In this document: positions 34,312 to 46,300 of the stretch, piece by piece
How positions within the stretch are numbered: position 1 is the stretch's first letter
How the letters are laid out: the number at the start of each line of letters is the position of its first letter
NCBI GenBank assembly: GCA_013339765.2
Contig: CM023450.1
Location: forward strand, 192,917,807 to 192,981,806
DNA: 64,000 bases
Source of the DNA: Haemaphysalis longicornis
Lineage: Eukaryota; Arthropoda; Arachnida; Ixodida; Ixodidae
Direction of reading: 5' to 3'
The notes under the pieces: generated by a model
The model's database searches: none
Told to the model about the DNA's origin: nothing
Seen by the model: the letters and a program-made list of their open reading frames with translations, nothing else
Translations under genes and position numbers: made by a program

Positions 34312-34490
34312 TTTAAAAGCACCCACGTGTTGGGATTTTAGCCCACCTTTCAGATACCTCGATCGTCAAAATAAACAAGAAGTGCTCAACTATGGCGGGC
34401 CTTATAGCCCAGGTGTCCTTCGGTGCATGAAACCCGATAAGCTGAATTGGAATGGGACCCAACACGGAAATTCTTTGAGGCCTTTTCTAT

Positions 34491-34766
34491 TGTAGGACAG
34501 CGGAGCCGTGGACTCGGTGAGGTGCGCTGTGGTTTCCTACATTTTATTGAGGTGCGCAACGCCCAGCCGCAACTGGAGTGGGAGCGGCAATGCCAAGCGA
34601 CCGCCCAGGTGCTCAGTCGTGTTCCATCCGTTCTGTCTCGAGGCGCGTGGCACTGCTGACGCTGCTGACGCAGCACGGCAAGCATCGCCGCTGATGATGA
34701 TGATTGTGGGATGCAGGGGTGATGATGATAGGTGCGCTGTTAGCGAGTGAAGCTGCCGCCACTACA
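34491..34766 (-). repeat. 3' LTR of a second LTR retrotransposon
   Basis: 276 bp starting and ending with the inverted pentamer TGTAG/CTACA. On minus it holds an AATAAA signal near its 3' end. The adjoining 34767-34781 reads CTAGGGGGGGAGCCC on minus, a good polypurine tract. Inserted exactly at the point where block B copy 1 stops matching copy 2. No partner LTR was found. Confidence 0.7.
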
Positions 34767-34781
34767 GGGCTCCCCCCCTAG

Positions 34782-36175
34782 CGCTGGGCGCGTTAAGACA
34801 GAAAGAAAGAACAAGCTATGTACAGATAATTAACTAAGCATGTCCATGTAGGTCCTTAGACAGTCCAGGTCAAATCGTGCGTAAATTATAAAAGCAATCC
34901 TGGTCATCCGTTGTGGGCCTCCGGAGCGTTGATTGGCTCAGGTGGCCTTGGCTGGGAGTGGAAAGTGGGACGAACTGGTGTACGGTGTAGTAGTCCCGAA
35001 GTGAAAAAAGGCACAACCGCGGCCACAGTGCAAACTTGGCGGGGCCGGCAGAACTGGCGTTCCACGACCAGCCTCTTGCGACGCCTGTACACTGGCGTTC
35101 GTCTGCCGGTACGAGAGGCTTGTACTCTCGGAGGTGACGGTTTGAGCACGGTGTCTTGTCGACATCGTTGCGCATGCTCTAAGTGCAACCGCAGTACGAC
35201 GCCTAGGGTGACAGCGGCTACAGCGAGTCACCCACTTCCCGGGACGCCGACGAATATATACCCGCAACGCTGGTCGTAGCTGGCATGCAAGACGTTGTTT
35301 AGCAAAGCGGCACTGACGCCTCGTGGATGTGCGCCGAAGAAGTGCCAGTGGCGAAACTAGCTTTCTTGACTGGTGCTTACGGCGTCGATGGTGACGTCGG
35401 CGTCAGTTTCAAGAACGCACCCCTGGTCATCCTGCGCTTCGAGGTTTACGAGGTGCTTACGGGGAGTTTGATGCGGAACATAAGTCGTGGCTGTGTTGTT
35501 GGTCTCCGCGAAGGGGAGCTCGATGTACGTTGCACCCAAGTCAGGCCCTGATTGCAGTGGAGCCGGGCATAGCGTCAACGCCGTGGTGGACTTCACGTGC
35601 AACGCTGGCGTAGCTGGCGACGAGGATCGGCAAGATGGCGCAGTCACGGAGCAAAGGAAATCACCAGAGCCCTCGCGTGGGGTAGTAAAGCGGTCAGGGC
35701 GGGCTGCGACTGGTGGGTTTCCGTGACGTCGTCCGCTGGAAGTGCCGTAGTTGTTGGTTCGGCTGTTTCAGTATTGTTTCGCTCACCAGTGCCTTCGCGT
35801 GGCGTTGCAGAAACGGGCGAGGCGGGAGGTGGTCGGTGAGCGCGTGCGATGCTGTCGGGTTCAACTCCGGGCGGTGAAGGTGGGCTGCCGTGCTGCAGAT
35901 GGCGACCAAGGTGTCGGCGTCGGTGGGAGCGAACGTCGCTGTGCTGGGTTGCACGGAGGGTACCGTGTGTGGCGGCGTAGTATGCGCGAGCCGTGCGGGT
36001 ACCTCGTGTGCTGCATGTGGCGGCGAATATAATATATTCGCATATAACCGGTGTGCCGCTCTCCGGCGGCATTTCGGTCGACGGTTGCTCCTGCTTGCGC
36101 TTGAACCCCCTCAGCGTCGCATCACACCAGAGGTTCCGCGAGGGGAGGTGGGCGTAATTTTCTTAGTGTCGAAAT
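34782..36175 (-). pseudogene. Internal region of the second LTR element, unidentified
   Basis: Lies upstream of the PPT of the 34491 LTR on minus and so should be its internal 3' part. Minus frames (35644-36072, 35694-35954, 34938-35267) are Pro/Arg/His/Thr-rich, and a GCGAGGG(C)xCTGGTGA-like segment recurs (about 35665 and 35790). No RT, integrase or gag motif is visible, so the content is either a fast-evolving tail or a captured GC-rich sequence. Confidence 0.4.
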
Positions 36176-37906
36176 CTGCCGCGCGGTCACCGCCAGGACC
36201 GCACTTAGGTGTGCGCTCTCACGTGCGGGCGCTTGGCAATGTCTAACTGCACACACAAAAATTACAATTCGCTAAACAGCTTCGCTGTTAAGATAAGGCG
36301 AATTCACTGGAAACACATGACGTTAAATTCAAACGTTGGTTTGAAAGTAGAGCTGCCGATGGCTCCAGATATCAACATGCAGTAATCGCCAGCTTTTTAT
36401 TGTAAAGGTTGCTAGTTTTTATCTCGCTGCGGTGTAGGTTTATTTCTGCGACAATATTGCGACACACCTTTCCCTACGCCGGGCGTTTAACAAATCTGAT
36501 TAAGGTGCGGTGATCACAGGATATAGGTCGATGGGGCAGAATATATTTTGCGAGGCGCATCACTAGGGAAGCTCCTAGGTGGTTACAACAGCAGTTATAC
36601 ATAGTCCTTTTGAGCATGGGTGTACGAATATCCAGAAACAAGTTGAACCGCCACGTTCGCTTATCTCTGTTCTGTGCACGTCTGTTTAGACGCTGTAAGG
36701 AAGGCACACCAAATTGCCATTTTATATACCTTAATGATCTGGATTCTGTCATTCGGCGCGACTTTCACATTCCTCAGCTGCATCTGAAGAAAGTTGCAGT
36801 TTTTATCTATAGAAGTCTTTCGGACTGTTAGAACCCTTCTTGCCAGATCTCTGCACCAAATTAGTGCAATTTGTCTAGCGACCAACGCCGTAACAATAAT
36901 TAAAACAATTACACTATAAACACACAAAAAATTGTAATTGCATTAGATAGGGCACAATGAAAATGAAACATTTTTAGAATTTCACTTCAAACCTATACAG
37001 AACGTTTGAAGCGTGAGGTTGAGCAGTTTCGCTCAACCTGGCGGAGGTTGAGCAGTTTCGCGTGGTTCCTGGAGAGCCGTGCCGCGAATGCGCGAGGAGC
37101 AGTGACGTTACACGGCGCACAGAACATTGCTCGTTGCCCGGCGTCTCTCACACACCCCACACCGCACCAGTGGCTTAGCCGAGCTAAGCCACTGCTACGT
37201 TCTTGTAGTTTCTTGCGTCCCTTTTGGTTCAAAGAAATGTGTCCATGCCCGTTATTACATAAAAAAAATTCAACGCGCCTGAAGCTTTGCTTTGAGAGAC
37301 TTTTTGCCGTGTAAACCTACCTAGAGCATCTTGTGTAATTCTACGTTAAACGTTTCCAGGAATTGTGACTTCATTTTAGCAATTAGAATGCCTTGGGTTT
37401 AAAGTTTGGGTAACTGGCTGTGAGAACTGGAAAAGTTTTCCACCCGCTACGCAAACAGCTGAGGTATCAGTAGAAGCATGTCCAAAAAAGGCCTATAAAA
37501 GAAGTTCGTTTCAGTAGCCAGAAAGTGTCTCTAAACAAGCATTTACTTTTTCTGGGCAGTGTTAGTTTTTCTAGAAAAGCGATATAAGTCTTTCACGCTT
37601 ATTCACCTTAACACGTCCCTAACCTGGCCATGGATGCGGTTGCCGCTGTCGGGTGCTCCGGGCAGATGATGAATTAGCGCTAGTGAGAACCTCTGGTCCA
37701 GGGCACATAACCCGGGAAGAAATAACTTGAGGCAGACTGGAGCAGGGCCGTACTCGCTAAATCATTCATAATGTTTGCGGCACTGCCAAGCACGAAAGCA
37801 TCAAGCCTCTAGGGATAACAGAAGTTCGTTATTTCTTTCATTGTGCTTTTGTTATCAACACACAAACTATGCCAGATCCGCTGACGACTATTCGTAGAAG
37901 GTGAAC

Positions 37907-37956
37907 TGATTGATTGATTGATTGATTGATTGCATGATTGATTGATTGATTGATTG

Positions 37957-37997
<41 letters not shown>

Positions 37998-38223
37998 GCA
38001 CGGTTTAACGCGCCGACGCAAAGCAGGCGATGAGGCGCGCCGTAAGGAGGGCTCTGGATTATTTTGACCACCTGAGGATCTTAACCGTGCGCCGAAATCT
38101 CGTACACACGGGCGTTTTTGCTTTTCGCCTCCATCCAAAAAGCGGCCGCAGCGGCCGGAAATCCAACCCGCGACCTCGTGCTCAGCATCGCAACGCCTTA
38201 GCCACTGTGCCACCACGGCGGGT
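37907..38223 (-). mobile_element. tRNA-SINE plus (TGAT)n tail inserted in block A copy 2
   Basis: Minus-strand SINE of family 1 (head around 38150-38220) with a long (TGAT)n tail at 37907-37995 as its 3' end. Exactly flanked by AAGGTGAAC at 37898-37906 and 38224-38232. Copy 1 has the empty site with a single AAGGTGAAC at 17038-17046. Confidence 0.92.
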
Positions 38224-39574
38224 AAGGTGAACAAATGTTCGCAATATTTTTAGGCACGGCGTGTAAACTTGTCGGCCTAGAAAACGTTCACGAAACTACT
38301 TCAATTGAGCAGATTGATTCGGCCATTGTTTTTATGCTGTCTCGCACGTCGCTCTTCAAAACGAGTGATGAAGTACAATATTCAAAAGTTTTATTGTCGA
38401 ATCACTCATCCGAAACGCAACACAGCTAAATTTGAAACATTAAAAAATAGTAACTTGCAATAGATGTAACGATAAGATCGTCGAGTGAAGACAGAGCGCT
38501 TGCATTTTTAATTTCCAACGTTTTTGGTTCAGACACAAACCAGTTTAAATTGTCAGATATCGGCATGTTAAACCCACCTCATTAATTTACCTGTGTTTAC
38601 CTGGGTTACTGGCTGGCTTTCTGGCTAGGCGTGGAAAAAAATGGGTTTTGGGGGGAGCGAAAAGGAGACAAGAACAATCTGCTAATGCTAACAAAACACC
38701 AGAAATTCTGCATTATTTTACTTTCTATTACACTTACGCGAAAAGATGCTTTTAGAAAGTTTCTAAGGCGTAACCAAATAATTTTATTTTCGGCTGCCCG
38801 CAGCCCTATACGTAAAAAATGCTGAAATTATTTCTACACCATATTAAGTATTGAGTTGAATTTTGGGGAAACAATTCATTCAACCAAATTATGTACCAAG
38901 CTTGACTATGCACTTTCGTTGTTTTTTTTTATTTTTTTAATGCGGAAGTGCCTATACCCTCTCATTTACTTGTGCAAGTGTTCCTATGAGCCATAGCGCA
39001 TGGTTGGTGCTTGTCGAAAACGATTCCGCATTTATCAGCAATTTATTTTGCAGACGAAGTAAAACTTCAAGATATTGACATCAGACGGCACTTTTTTCCT
39101 TTAGAAGACCAAGCTCGGGTCCATTCCGACGCGTGTTTGCTGTGGGATGCCGTAATATGATCAGTAAGTCTTGAAGAAATGACGTGGCAGCCTTGCATCC
39201 TAGTGCACAGATACGGAAGAAAAGGCCACAAGCATGTGCCTAAGTGATCGACAAACACACAAGTGCCCAAAGCGAAGTTTGCAGTAACGGTTGGATGTCA
39301 TTTGTACGTGCATTCGCATACAAGCAACGTCCAGATTGTAATGGTAAGTAACCATTGAAAAGACAACGCACCTTCTGGCATTACTGCTTAGTACAGCAAT
39401 CTGTGAAATCTTTGTATCAAACACGACCAAATGGAATTTTGGGTGCTGCTTTCCTGCCTCAACAACCTCTGGACAGCATTGGTGCATGGAAGGCGTGGCT
39501 TGTTACAGTAATAAAGTGAATAAGTATGAAGATATTCAATAGTTTTCTGCAAATTACCTCTCCAAGACGCAAAA

Positions 39575-39825
39575 CGAAGGAATGTGCAGACGACCTCAAT
39601 GCTCCGGCGGGTTTCCATCGTGACCGTCATCCCTTTTGCTCGTTCTAGCTGCAGCTTTCCCAACTGGCGAAACTCCAAGAAATTAGATAGTTTGTTTGCG
39701 GGACAGCGCCGTTTCTCTGGCTTAGAATTTGGATCGCGCGATTCGAATAGCGCCACTTTAACAGCACTCACTTCAATTTCTGATGCTTCAAAGAATCTGA
39801 GATACCAAGGCGCTGGACTGGGCTA
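39575..39825 (-). CDS. Exon-like open frame, block A copy 2
   Basis: Counterpart of 18400-18655: ASEIEVSAVKVALFES, PANKLSNFLEFRQL, GKLQLERAKGMTV and the same GAGAG|GTAATT donor-like site. Several replacement differences but no stop. Function unrecognised. Confidence 0.25.
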
Positions 39826-40165
39826 GTTTTTACATGTTTGATGGGAATAAAAACCAGGAGAAAACACGGGGCACGGAAGAAAACGACGGGACAAGCTGGC
39901 ACTAACAACTGAAACGAACAAGGCACTTGAACGCCTAGAAAAACCCTTCCAGCAACATGATGCGCATGTGTGAAAAGTCTTGTGTCGCATGAACGAAATG
40001 TTAACAATCAACCACCGCGTTTAGAAATTTCATCTCTTTGATAGACAGAAGCAGTGACTTGTGACTGACGCAGTTGTTTCCCCTTTCATTGTATAGAAAG
40101 CTTCCAAAGTTTCCCTTGGGGTTTTTGTACTTCCCCGGAATAATATCGTAGCGTTGCTAAAGACA
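39826..40165 (-). pseudogene. Penelope-like 3' end, block A copy 2
   Basis: Matches 18660-19010, including the equivalent of CVSHTSLLLSIKEMKFL and the terminal AAAACACGGGGCACGG stretch. It is cut at 40165 before the GIY-YIG core. Confidence 0.7.
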
Positions 40166-41039
40166 GGATGGGGAATAATAAAGGGGAATTTTAGAAGTGG
40201 CCGAGTGGATGCAGCCGAGGTAAAAGGTTATTTATCATTCCCTTTGAATCCTCATTATTGCCCAAAAAGGCTATGCTGGCCTGCATAAGATATTTTCACT
40301 TCGCTAAGGTCACTTTCGTTTGTTCAACGCGTTTTTGTACTCTCTGAAAGTCAAGTCATGTGCCTACATTAACGCCTAATGTAAGACGGCTTTAACGCGA
40401 AAGTGCAGTCGTATATTAAGGCAAAAAGCAGCCATTCTCCTTTCTAAATGTGGATGACTAGAGAAGCGTGTTAGTACACGACACATATGTGACACTGAAT
40501 TAGGGCGACCGGGATGAGGGAACTAGCCCAAGTTCACTGACTTAACGAAGCGCACCTTTGATGTTAACACCAATTCTGACTGGCATTCCCTAATTGCAGG
40601 GCTAAGCTTCACATAAATTCTCAAAGCCACCACACCCATTCCTATTCTCGCCTATTCATTTTTGCTGTGTTCCACTGCTCGTGCCGCGTACCGGAACATT
40701 TTGTTACTTTTGCACTTGAAAAACTGCCACCCGGGGGGCACCGCGAGCTTTTTGTTTTTTTAACGGCGTATATTTTTCTAGCGCAAAAATAAAGCAGGCA
40801 TGTGTTTCTTGGAGCTACTCACTGAATTGCTTAATTAGCACGTGACGCAGGCCTAGGTTGGAACTAAGCAGGAAGGGCAATACACAGTATAAAACATTAG
40901 CAAAGAAACAGCACATAAATGTAGCAACAAGTTATAAAAACGTAAAATGTCAGACAGGATAACATCAAGACATGAAAAATATTCAGTATTCAACTAAAGC
41001 AAACACTAAACGAGAAAAAGTCACAATGTTAGCTCTATG

Positions 41040-41545
41040 GTACACTGTAATGAAGACAAAGGAAAGTTGTTCCGGGCCGTTATTGTGCGGGGAACAAAGG
41101 ATATTTAAAAAGGACAGTTCTGGCATCAGAAGATGTCAATGATTTTCCATGTCCGTGTCTTGCCAGTCGGGTCCCAAAAGTTTTTTTGTAGGGCTCACTA
41201 TCCAATCACAATTGCCTGTTATAGAAGACAAACACAACTTTAAGTTTGGCAATTTTTGTCGTAATTCGAAAGTTTCAAGTTAAGTGTAGCAATTAAATTT
41301 GTAGCCGTGGAACTAGCGCAATATATAAAAGTAATAAACCATATCACTTTCTGCTGGTTCCTTTCCAATGCCTTAATATATAGATTAGTATGACGTTCCC
41401 GAACTGTGCAAGCATATTCAAGTCGGGGCCTGATGATCGAAGTATAAGATATAAGGTTAGTAATCTCTTAGAGCAACCCTTTTTCTTGTGCCGGAGAACA
41501 CCAAGCTTCACAAAACGCTGCTGCATGTTCGACACATGGAATATT
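41040..41545 (-). pseudogene. Jockey/CR1-like LINE C-terminal fragment (block B copy 2)
   Basis: Counterpart of 31080-31560. The frame 41344-41535 shows KLGVLRHKKKG, LRSSGPDLNMLAQFG and LIYILRHWKGTSRK. Broken upstream and downstream. Confidence 0.65.
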
Positions 41546-41759
41546 CCATGAGAGATTAATGAGCAATTACTCGGCTGAATTACTTTACTAAAGGGTAGTC
41601 AGCAAAGCTAATGCCATAACTGTTTGTCAGGCTCTAGATTTAAGTATATTGCCGTGTACGCCAGGGCAATAAACACATCCTTTAGGTACCATGTTACCTT
41701 CATATTTTACCAGGCTGCTTTCCGATGGAAGCGAGGAGAAAAAATGGTCGTGTGTAATA

Positions 41760-41880
41760 GATTTCGGTGCACCTTAAAGTTCTCCAGGTGGTAAAAATTA
41801 TTCCGGAGCCCTCCACTACGGTGCACCTCAATCGCCTGCGTTGCGTCGGCGCGCTCAACCCTACAATCAATCAACGTTAT
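41760..41880 (+). mobile_element. SINE 3' portion (family 1)
   Basis: Counterpart of 31786-31905 in block B copy 2. Confidence 0.6.
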
Positions 41881-42606
41881 ATTCGCCTTTATTTGGCATC
41901 AGCAAATGCAGGTAAGAATAACATTTTTCTAGAGAAACTAAAAGCACCTGCTGGTGCAGCACCTATGTTTTCCGGTCCATAAGTTAATACACAGCTCCAA
42001 GAGGATTTTTCTGTCTCTGCCGAAATTACTATTGAACAAGCGTGTCATCTAATTTAAATAACGACGTCACGCTCCGCACCCTACTACGCGCAAGCTAGGA
42101 GAAACAGAAATGACAGCTATTGCTTGCCAATTGGCGGTACTTCCGCTGTCCTTCCTCAAAGGAGAAAGAACAATAAGTGACAGTGATCGAATTTGTGCCT
42201 CGCTGAGCCCTAGAGGTAAAACGAAAAAAGCTGCATAGCAAATGGTACTGCCTGTCACGGAGGGCCTCTTTCTTCTTGGCTAGTGGTTTTCAACACTGCT
42301 AGGCGTTTGCCTTGACGAAACGTGTTTTCATGGTTTGGAAAACACTTCTAAATAGTGTAACAACATGGTGCCAATCGTTCGTGTTTTCGCTAACAGCGAG
42401 AGGGCTTGACTGAAAGAAACACCAAACCCGAGCATTTTCAAAGCCGAGATTGATAAACAACTTTAGACCAAAATCCAGCCGCAGCCACTTCACCGCCAGA
42501 CTTCCATCGTTTCTAAATGGCCGAACAAATTGCGATCGATGTGTCCAGACATTTAGAGTTCATTTTTGTTTCTGGAGAAACGGTTATGAGTTTTGAAAGG
42601 GAATTT

Positions 42607-42840
42607 CGCGTGGAACCACCGCAGTGGCATTGTGGCTAACGCGTTGTTCTGCTGAGCGTAAGGACGCGGATTCCATCCCGGCCGCAAAGGCTGCTTCTCA
42701 TTGGAGGCGCAGAGAAAAAGCACCCTACGTGTTGGGGATTTTAGCGCACCTTTCAGATACCTCGATCGTCAAAATAAACAAGAAGCCCTCCACTATGGCT
42801 GGGCCTTATAAGCCGAGGTGTTGCTTCGGTGCATGAAACC
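42607..42840 (+). mobile_element. SINE (family 1), diverged
   Basis: Head CAGTGGCATTGTGGCTAACG, GATTCCATCCCGGCCGC, then body through GCCCTCCACTATGGC. Uninterrupted version of the SINE split at 32734/34312. Confidence 0.65.
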
Positions 42841-42898
42841 CGATAAGCCTGAATCGGAATGGGACCCCAACACGGAAATTCTTTGAGGCCTTTTCTAT

Positions 42899-43054
42899 CA
42901 TAAACAAAATTGATAAATGTGTGAACACCCCTTCTCCTTTTGCACGTGGAGGACAAAAATCCAAGCCATTTCTCAAGAAAAAGATGGTTCAAACTCAAAG
43001 CGTTCTCCCTTGCAACCTGAGTCAAAGTAAAACTAAACAATCTAAACTGATTCG
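42899..43054. other. No gene recognised
   Basis: Short spacer after block B copy 2; nothing recognised. Confidence 0.5.
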
Positions 43055-43140
43055 GCCATGCCGAAATCGGATAGATGTCGGCTTTATAACTCGAGCGACC
43101 CAGGTTAGATTTTGACCACGTGAGCCGTTTTTAACACGAA
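43055..43140 (+). mobile_element. SINE-like fragment (family 3)
   Basis: Shares GCCGGCTTTATA-like, GACCCAGGTTAGATT and a GAGCCGTTT-type segment with 48480-48570 (inverse orientation). Probably a tRNA-derived SINE fragment. Confidence 0.4.
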
Positions 43141-43204
43141 AGTGTTTTATGCCGAGGTACGCAAACCTCACCGACGTCGTATCCGTCAAGGAAATGACAT
43201 CACC

Positions 43205-43310
43205 AGAAGAAGATCCATTGGCGCTGCGGCGCTAGGATTCGAGCCCACGATTAGCCTTGCCGCAACGGGAGCTGTGAAACGCTCTGCCAACTCAGCCATG
43301 GAGTCATGCC
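43205..43310 (-). mobile_element. tRNA-like SINE head
   Basis: Minus strand reads GGCTGAGTTGGCAGAGCG, then GGGCTCGAATCC at roughly tRNA spacing. No cloverleaf pairing, so a SINE head, not a tRNA gene. Confidence 0.5.
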
Positions 43311-46300
43311 CGGATGGCAGTATGAACTCGCCTTATGTCCTGCACTCTAACTTCTCCTTTCAGGTGGTGCTGCCGTCTAGGAGATGTGAAGTAGTGCGTC
43401 ATGGCGGAAATGAGCGCCGATAGTTGGCGCCTTGATAGGGAAGCGTATAGCGCTGGAGGATGCTGTGTATATCCGCCCACCGCCTATGTGGAACGCGCGC
43501 TCAGCGTGTGGAACGCCGCTGCCGCGTTCCACAAGCTGAGCTCGCAACAACGCAAGCGTCTGGCATACACGCTACAAAGCAGGACCAATGTTTTCGCACC
43601 TTTGCCGCAGCGACCCGCCAGCAGGACGCGCTCGCCAAGTACACTGTCAGGTTCGATGGATAATAATAAATTAGAGAAGAAACTCTTTAAACGAGACTAT
43701 ATTTGTATAACCCTAAAGCACAACAAAATGCACACAATGAACAGGTACAAACGAAAATGCAATACGGGGTTGCGAGTATGCGGTATAGAAAACGGCAATT
43801 AGTTCAAATAGCGGAAGAAGCAAAGAGTCACAGTCCGGGAACTAAGGAATGAGACACGGTACGTAGTGATTACCGACACCGGTCGAAGTAGCCTTGAAAT
43901 GTCCAGGTAGTGTGTCGTGGCCGCGGTAGTACAGCGCGCTCCGAGATCCCGTCACCGTCGTGGGGAACGCAGCTCTCTGGAAGCGCCGCTGTCGTCACCG
44001 ATGCCCGGCGCGACGACTTGCTTGTGGAGAAGATGTCTTGAAGGTTGTCCTGGTGGAGGACCACCTGGGGCACGGCACGGGTCCGGTCGCCCGACCGCCG
44101 CGCAGCCCGGTCACGCTCCACACTTCAGTCTCTCTTCTCCCTCGTCTTCCTCTCGGGATCGCCTCTGCCCGCCGGTCGCAGGAAGCTCTCCTTTAAACAT
44201 CGTACCTACAGCAGCAATATAATTCCTTGCGAAAGCTGCGCTATCTGTCTATTTGAGGTTTTCTGGGTAACTCTACATATGTTGCCCTTTTTTCGCCTGA
44301 TGTACCCGCGTGAACGTCTAGCGCGGGTCCTGTCCACGCGTTCTTCCCTCGTGTTCCCATTGTTGACCATGTTGAAGTTTGATTGCCAATTAGCCGAAAG
44401 CTCTGCGTTGAAAAACAGAAGTTATGGTATTCCTATTATATTAATCACTTGGGTTTTAATTTTAGAGAACAATTTGTCGAAGTCAAGTGAGCAGTAAAAT
44501 TTGAAATACAACGTGTATGTAGCGGTTTATCACGGGGCTCTGCTATAAGCTTTGCTCTGTTATTGTGTTACGGTAACAAGACATCAGAAGGACTAAGGAA
44601 AGTGTTGCGCTGCGCCTCTTTAGCACATGCCTGCCTATTATTTAGTACTATTTCATGTCCTGAGGATCATACCACACTGCCCCACACATACAAAACTGTT
44701 AGTGTGTGAGCGTTTGAAATGGAAATAAGTTGCAAAAAATACAGTATGCACAACGACAACCTAGAAAACGACAAAACGTATTTATTTTTATTGACATCTG
44801 AGCGCTAAACTTGCTATAAAAACCAGCCGCATTAAACGCATAGGCGTTTATAAACTCGTAACATATAAAAACAAAAGTTCCCATAAGCAACATGGGGTAG
44901 CAAGATTGGAAAAAAAGAACAGATTTGTAAGACGCAGGTGAAAGGGTACCCTCTGCATATGCAAAATTGCAGCCTAGCTACCTTTTGTACGTCCTGTGCT
45001 AGACTACGCTGTTGCCGAACGCGGTCTCCTTTTAAAAACAAAACCAAATCAGTAAAATTGAAGTAATTTAAAGCAGATTTGAATGGTTCATTTATTGAAG
45101 CTATAAACAGAACGTCCCCTAACAGCTTTGCTAAGACGAGTTTGCCAAAGCTCTCCAAACGGAGATAAGCTGCTTGACTAAAATTTTCTGCACTGGTTTT
45201 AAAACGAATTCTTTATTACTAATACCCAGCGTTACATCCAGAAAGCGTCATCACGAGCGGGTGTTGTGACATAGCAGCGCCAAAAAATAAATAATGCCTT
45301 CATGATGGCAAGAACTGGCATATTTTGATCCTCACTCTTTCCATATACTGTCAAACATAGTACAAAGTACCACAGAAAATTGACAAACTAGACTCCAGAG
45401 TTCAGTTTGGAAAACACCGTATCGAGCTAAATACTGTAATGGCTGACAGTAGCTCTTCACGATGCAATTTTTTAAAGTTATATTTGTTGATTTATTCGTT
45501 GGAACACTGTCAACATTTTTACCTTTGCCAATAGCAACCGGGTATTTGTGACTGCGTGATGCCTAAGGTGTTCCCTGTATTTTTGTTTTGTGCAGCTCAT
45601 TTTGTGTGTGCAATGTAAATGTAAATAACGTCTGCAGCATTGTAAAATCGGAAATCCTTCTTCTTAGATGTCCTCTGTTTGAATTTGAGCACCCATCCAG
45701 TAATGGCCATGCCCAACAGTAATTAAATAAATAAATTATTTTTGCAGTAACGTGTGGAAGCTAGTGCAAAAATATTAAATAGATAAATAAATAAATCAAT
45801 AAAATGCCCGCAAGAACGAGTACCTCTCAAAACAACGAATAAAAATGCAAGTGTAACTCCCAAAACTGAAAAACGAATTTGAAATCGAGTGAATTGCACA
45901 CCGCAATTCAGGCATCGTTCAGTATTTTAAGCTGCTATTCAATTCCAAGAACAGTAATCACACGACTGGGGCAATCAGAGTCAGAGTAGACGTAGGAAGA
46001 GAAAAGGTGAACCCACAAGGGTGAGAAACCCTAACTTAGAACAGCGCTTCGGAAACACTTCAGAAGGACGGTAGTCACAGTCAGCAGTATCGGTTGGGGA
46101 GTCAAGCGTTCAAAAGATTGTGTTGGCCCATGTAGAAATCTAAGTGAAGTATTGCAAACTGAAGGAATATAAACGTAAGTGCACCACATTGGCGGAGCTG
46201 TCGAAATTGATAGAAAGAATGTTAAAAACAGCAAGTGCAAGAGCAACTCAGGAGAAATCTTGCATATGCCAAAAATGCTATATTTATACAGTAAATTACT

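Larger units (their letters stand above)
30213..34490. repeat. Block B, copy 1 (interrupted direct repeat)
   Basis: 30213-32734 and 34312-34490 are together colinear with 40175-42898 in the same orientation. In the segment near 30505-30670 I counted about 7 differences in 165 bases, so block B is less diverged than block A. Contents: a LINE 3' fragment, a SINE 3' piece and a SINE head. The two parts are separated by a ~1.58-kb insertion at 32735-34311 absent from copy 2. Confidence 0.85.
36176..40165. repeat. Block A, copy 2
   Basis: Direct repeat of 15088-19010, about 21 kb away. It starts at the same CCGC(G)CGGT-CACCGCC-like motif and ends inside the Penelope-like sequence, about 450 bp short of where copy 1 continues. 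Unlike copy 1 it lacks the SINE at 16266 but carries its own SINE at 37907. Block B copy 2 begins about 10 bp after it ends. Confidence 0.85.
40175..42898. repeat. Block B, copy 2 (uninterrupted)
   Basis: Colinear with 30213-32734 plus 34312-34490. It lacks the 1.58-kb insertion and therefore shows the ancestral arrangement. It follows block A copy 2 directly, a junction not found elsewhere in the window. Confidence 0.85.

Noticed and set aside
37903..37996. CRISPR-like or satellite array
   Set aside because: It is a (TGAT)n tail of the adjacent SINE, inside the target duplication. No array of spaced repeats exists anywhere in the window.
43205..43310. A functional tRNA gene
   Set aside because: A- and B-box-like segments are present, but there is no acceptor or anticodon stem pairing. 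The same holds at 16440, 34195, 38160 and 53650.
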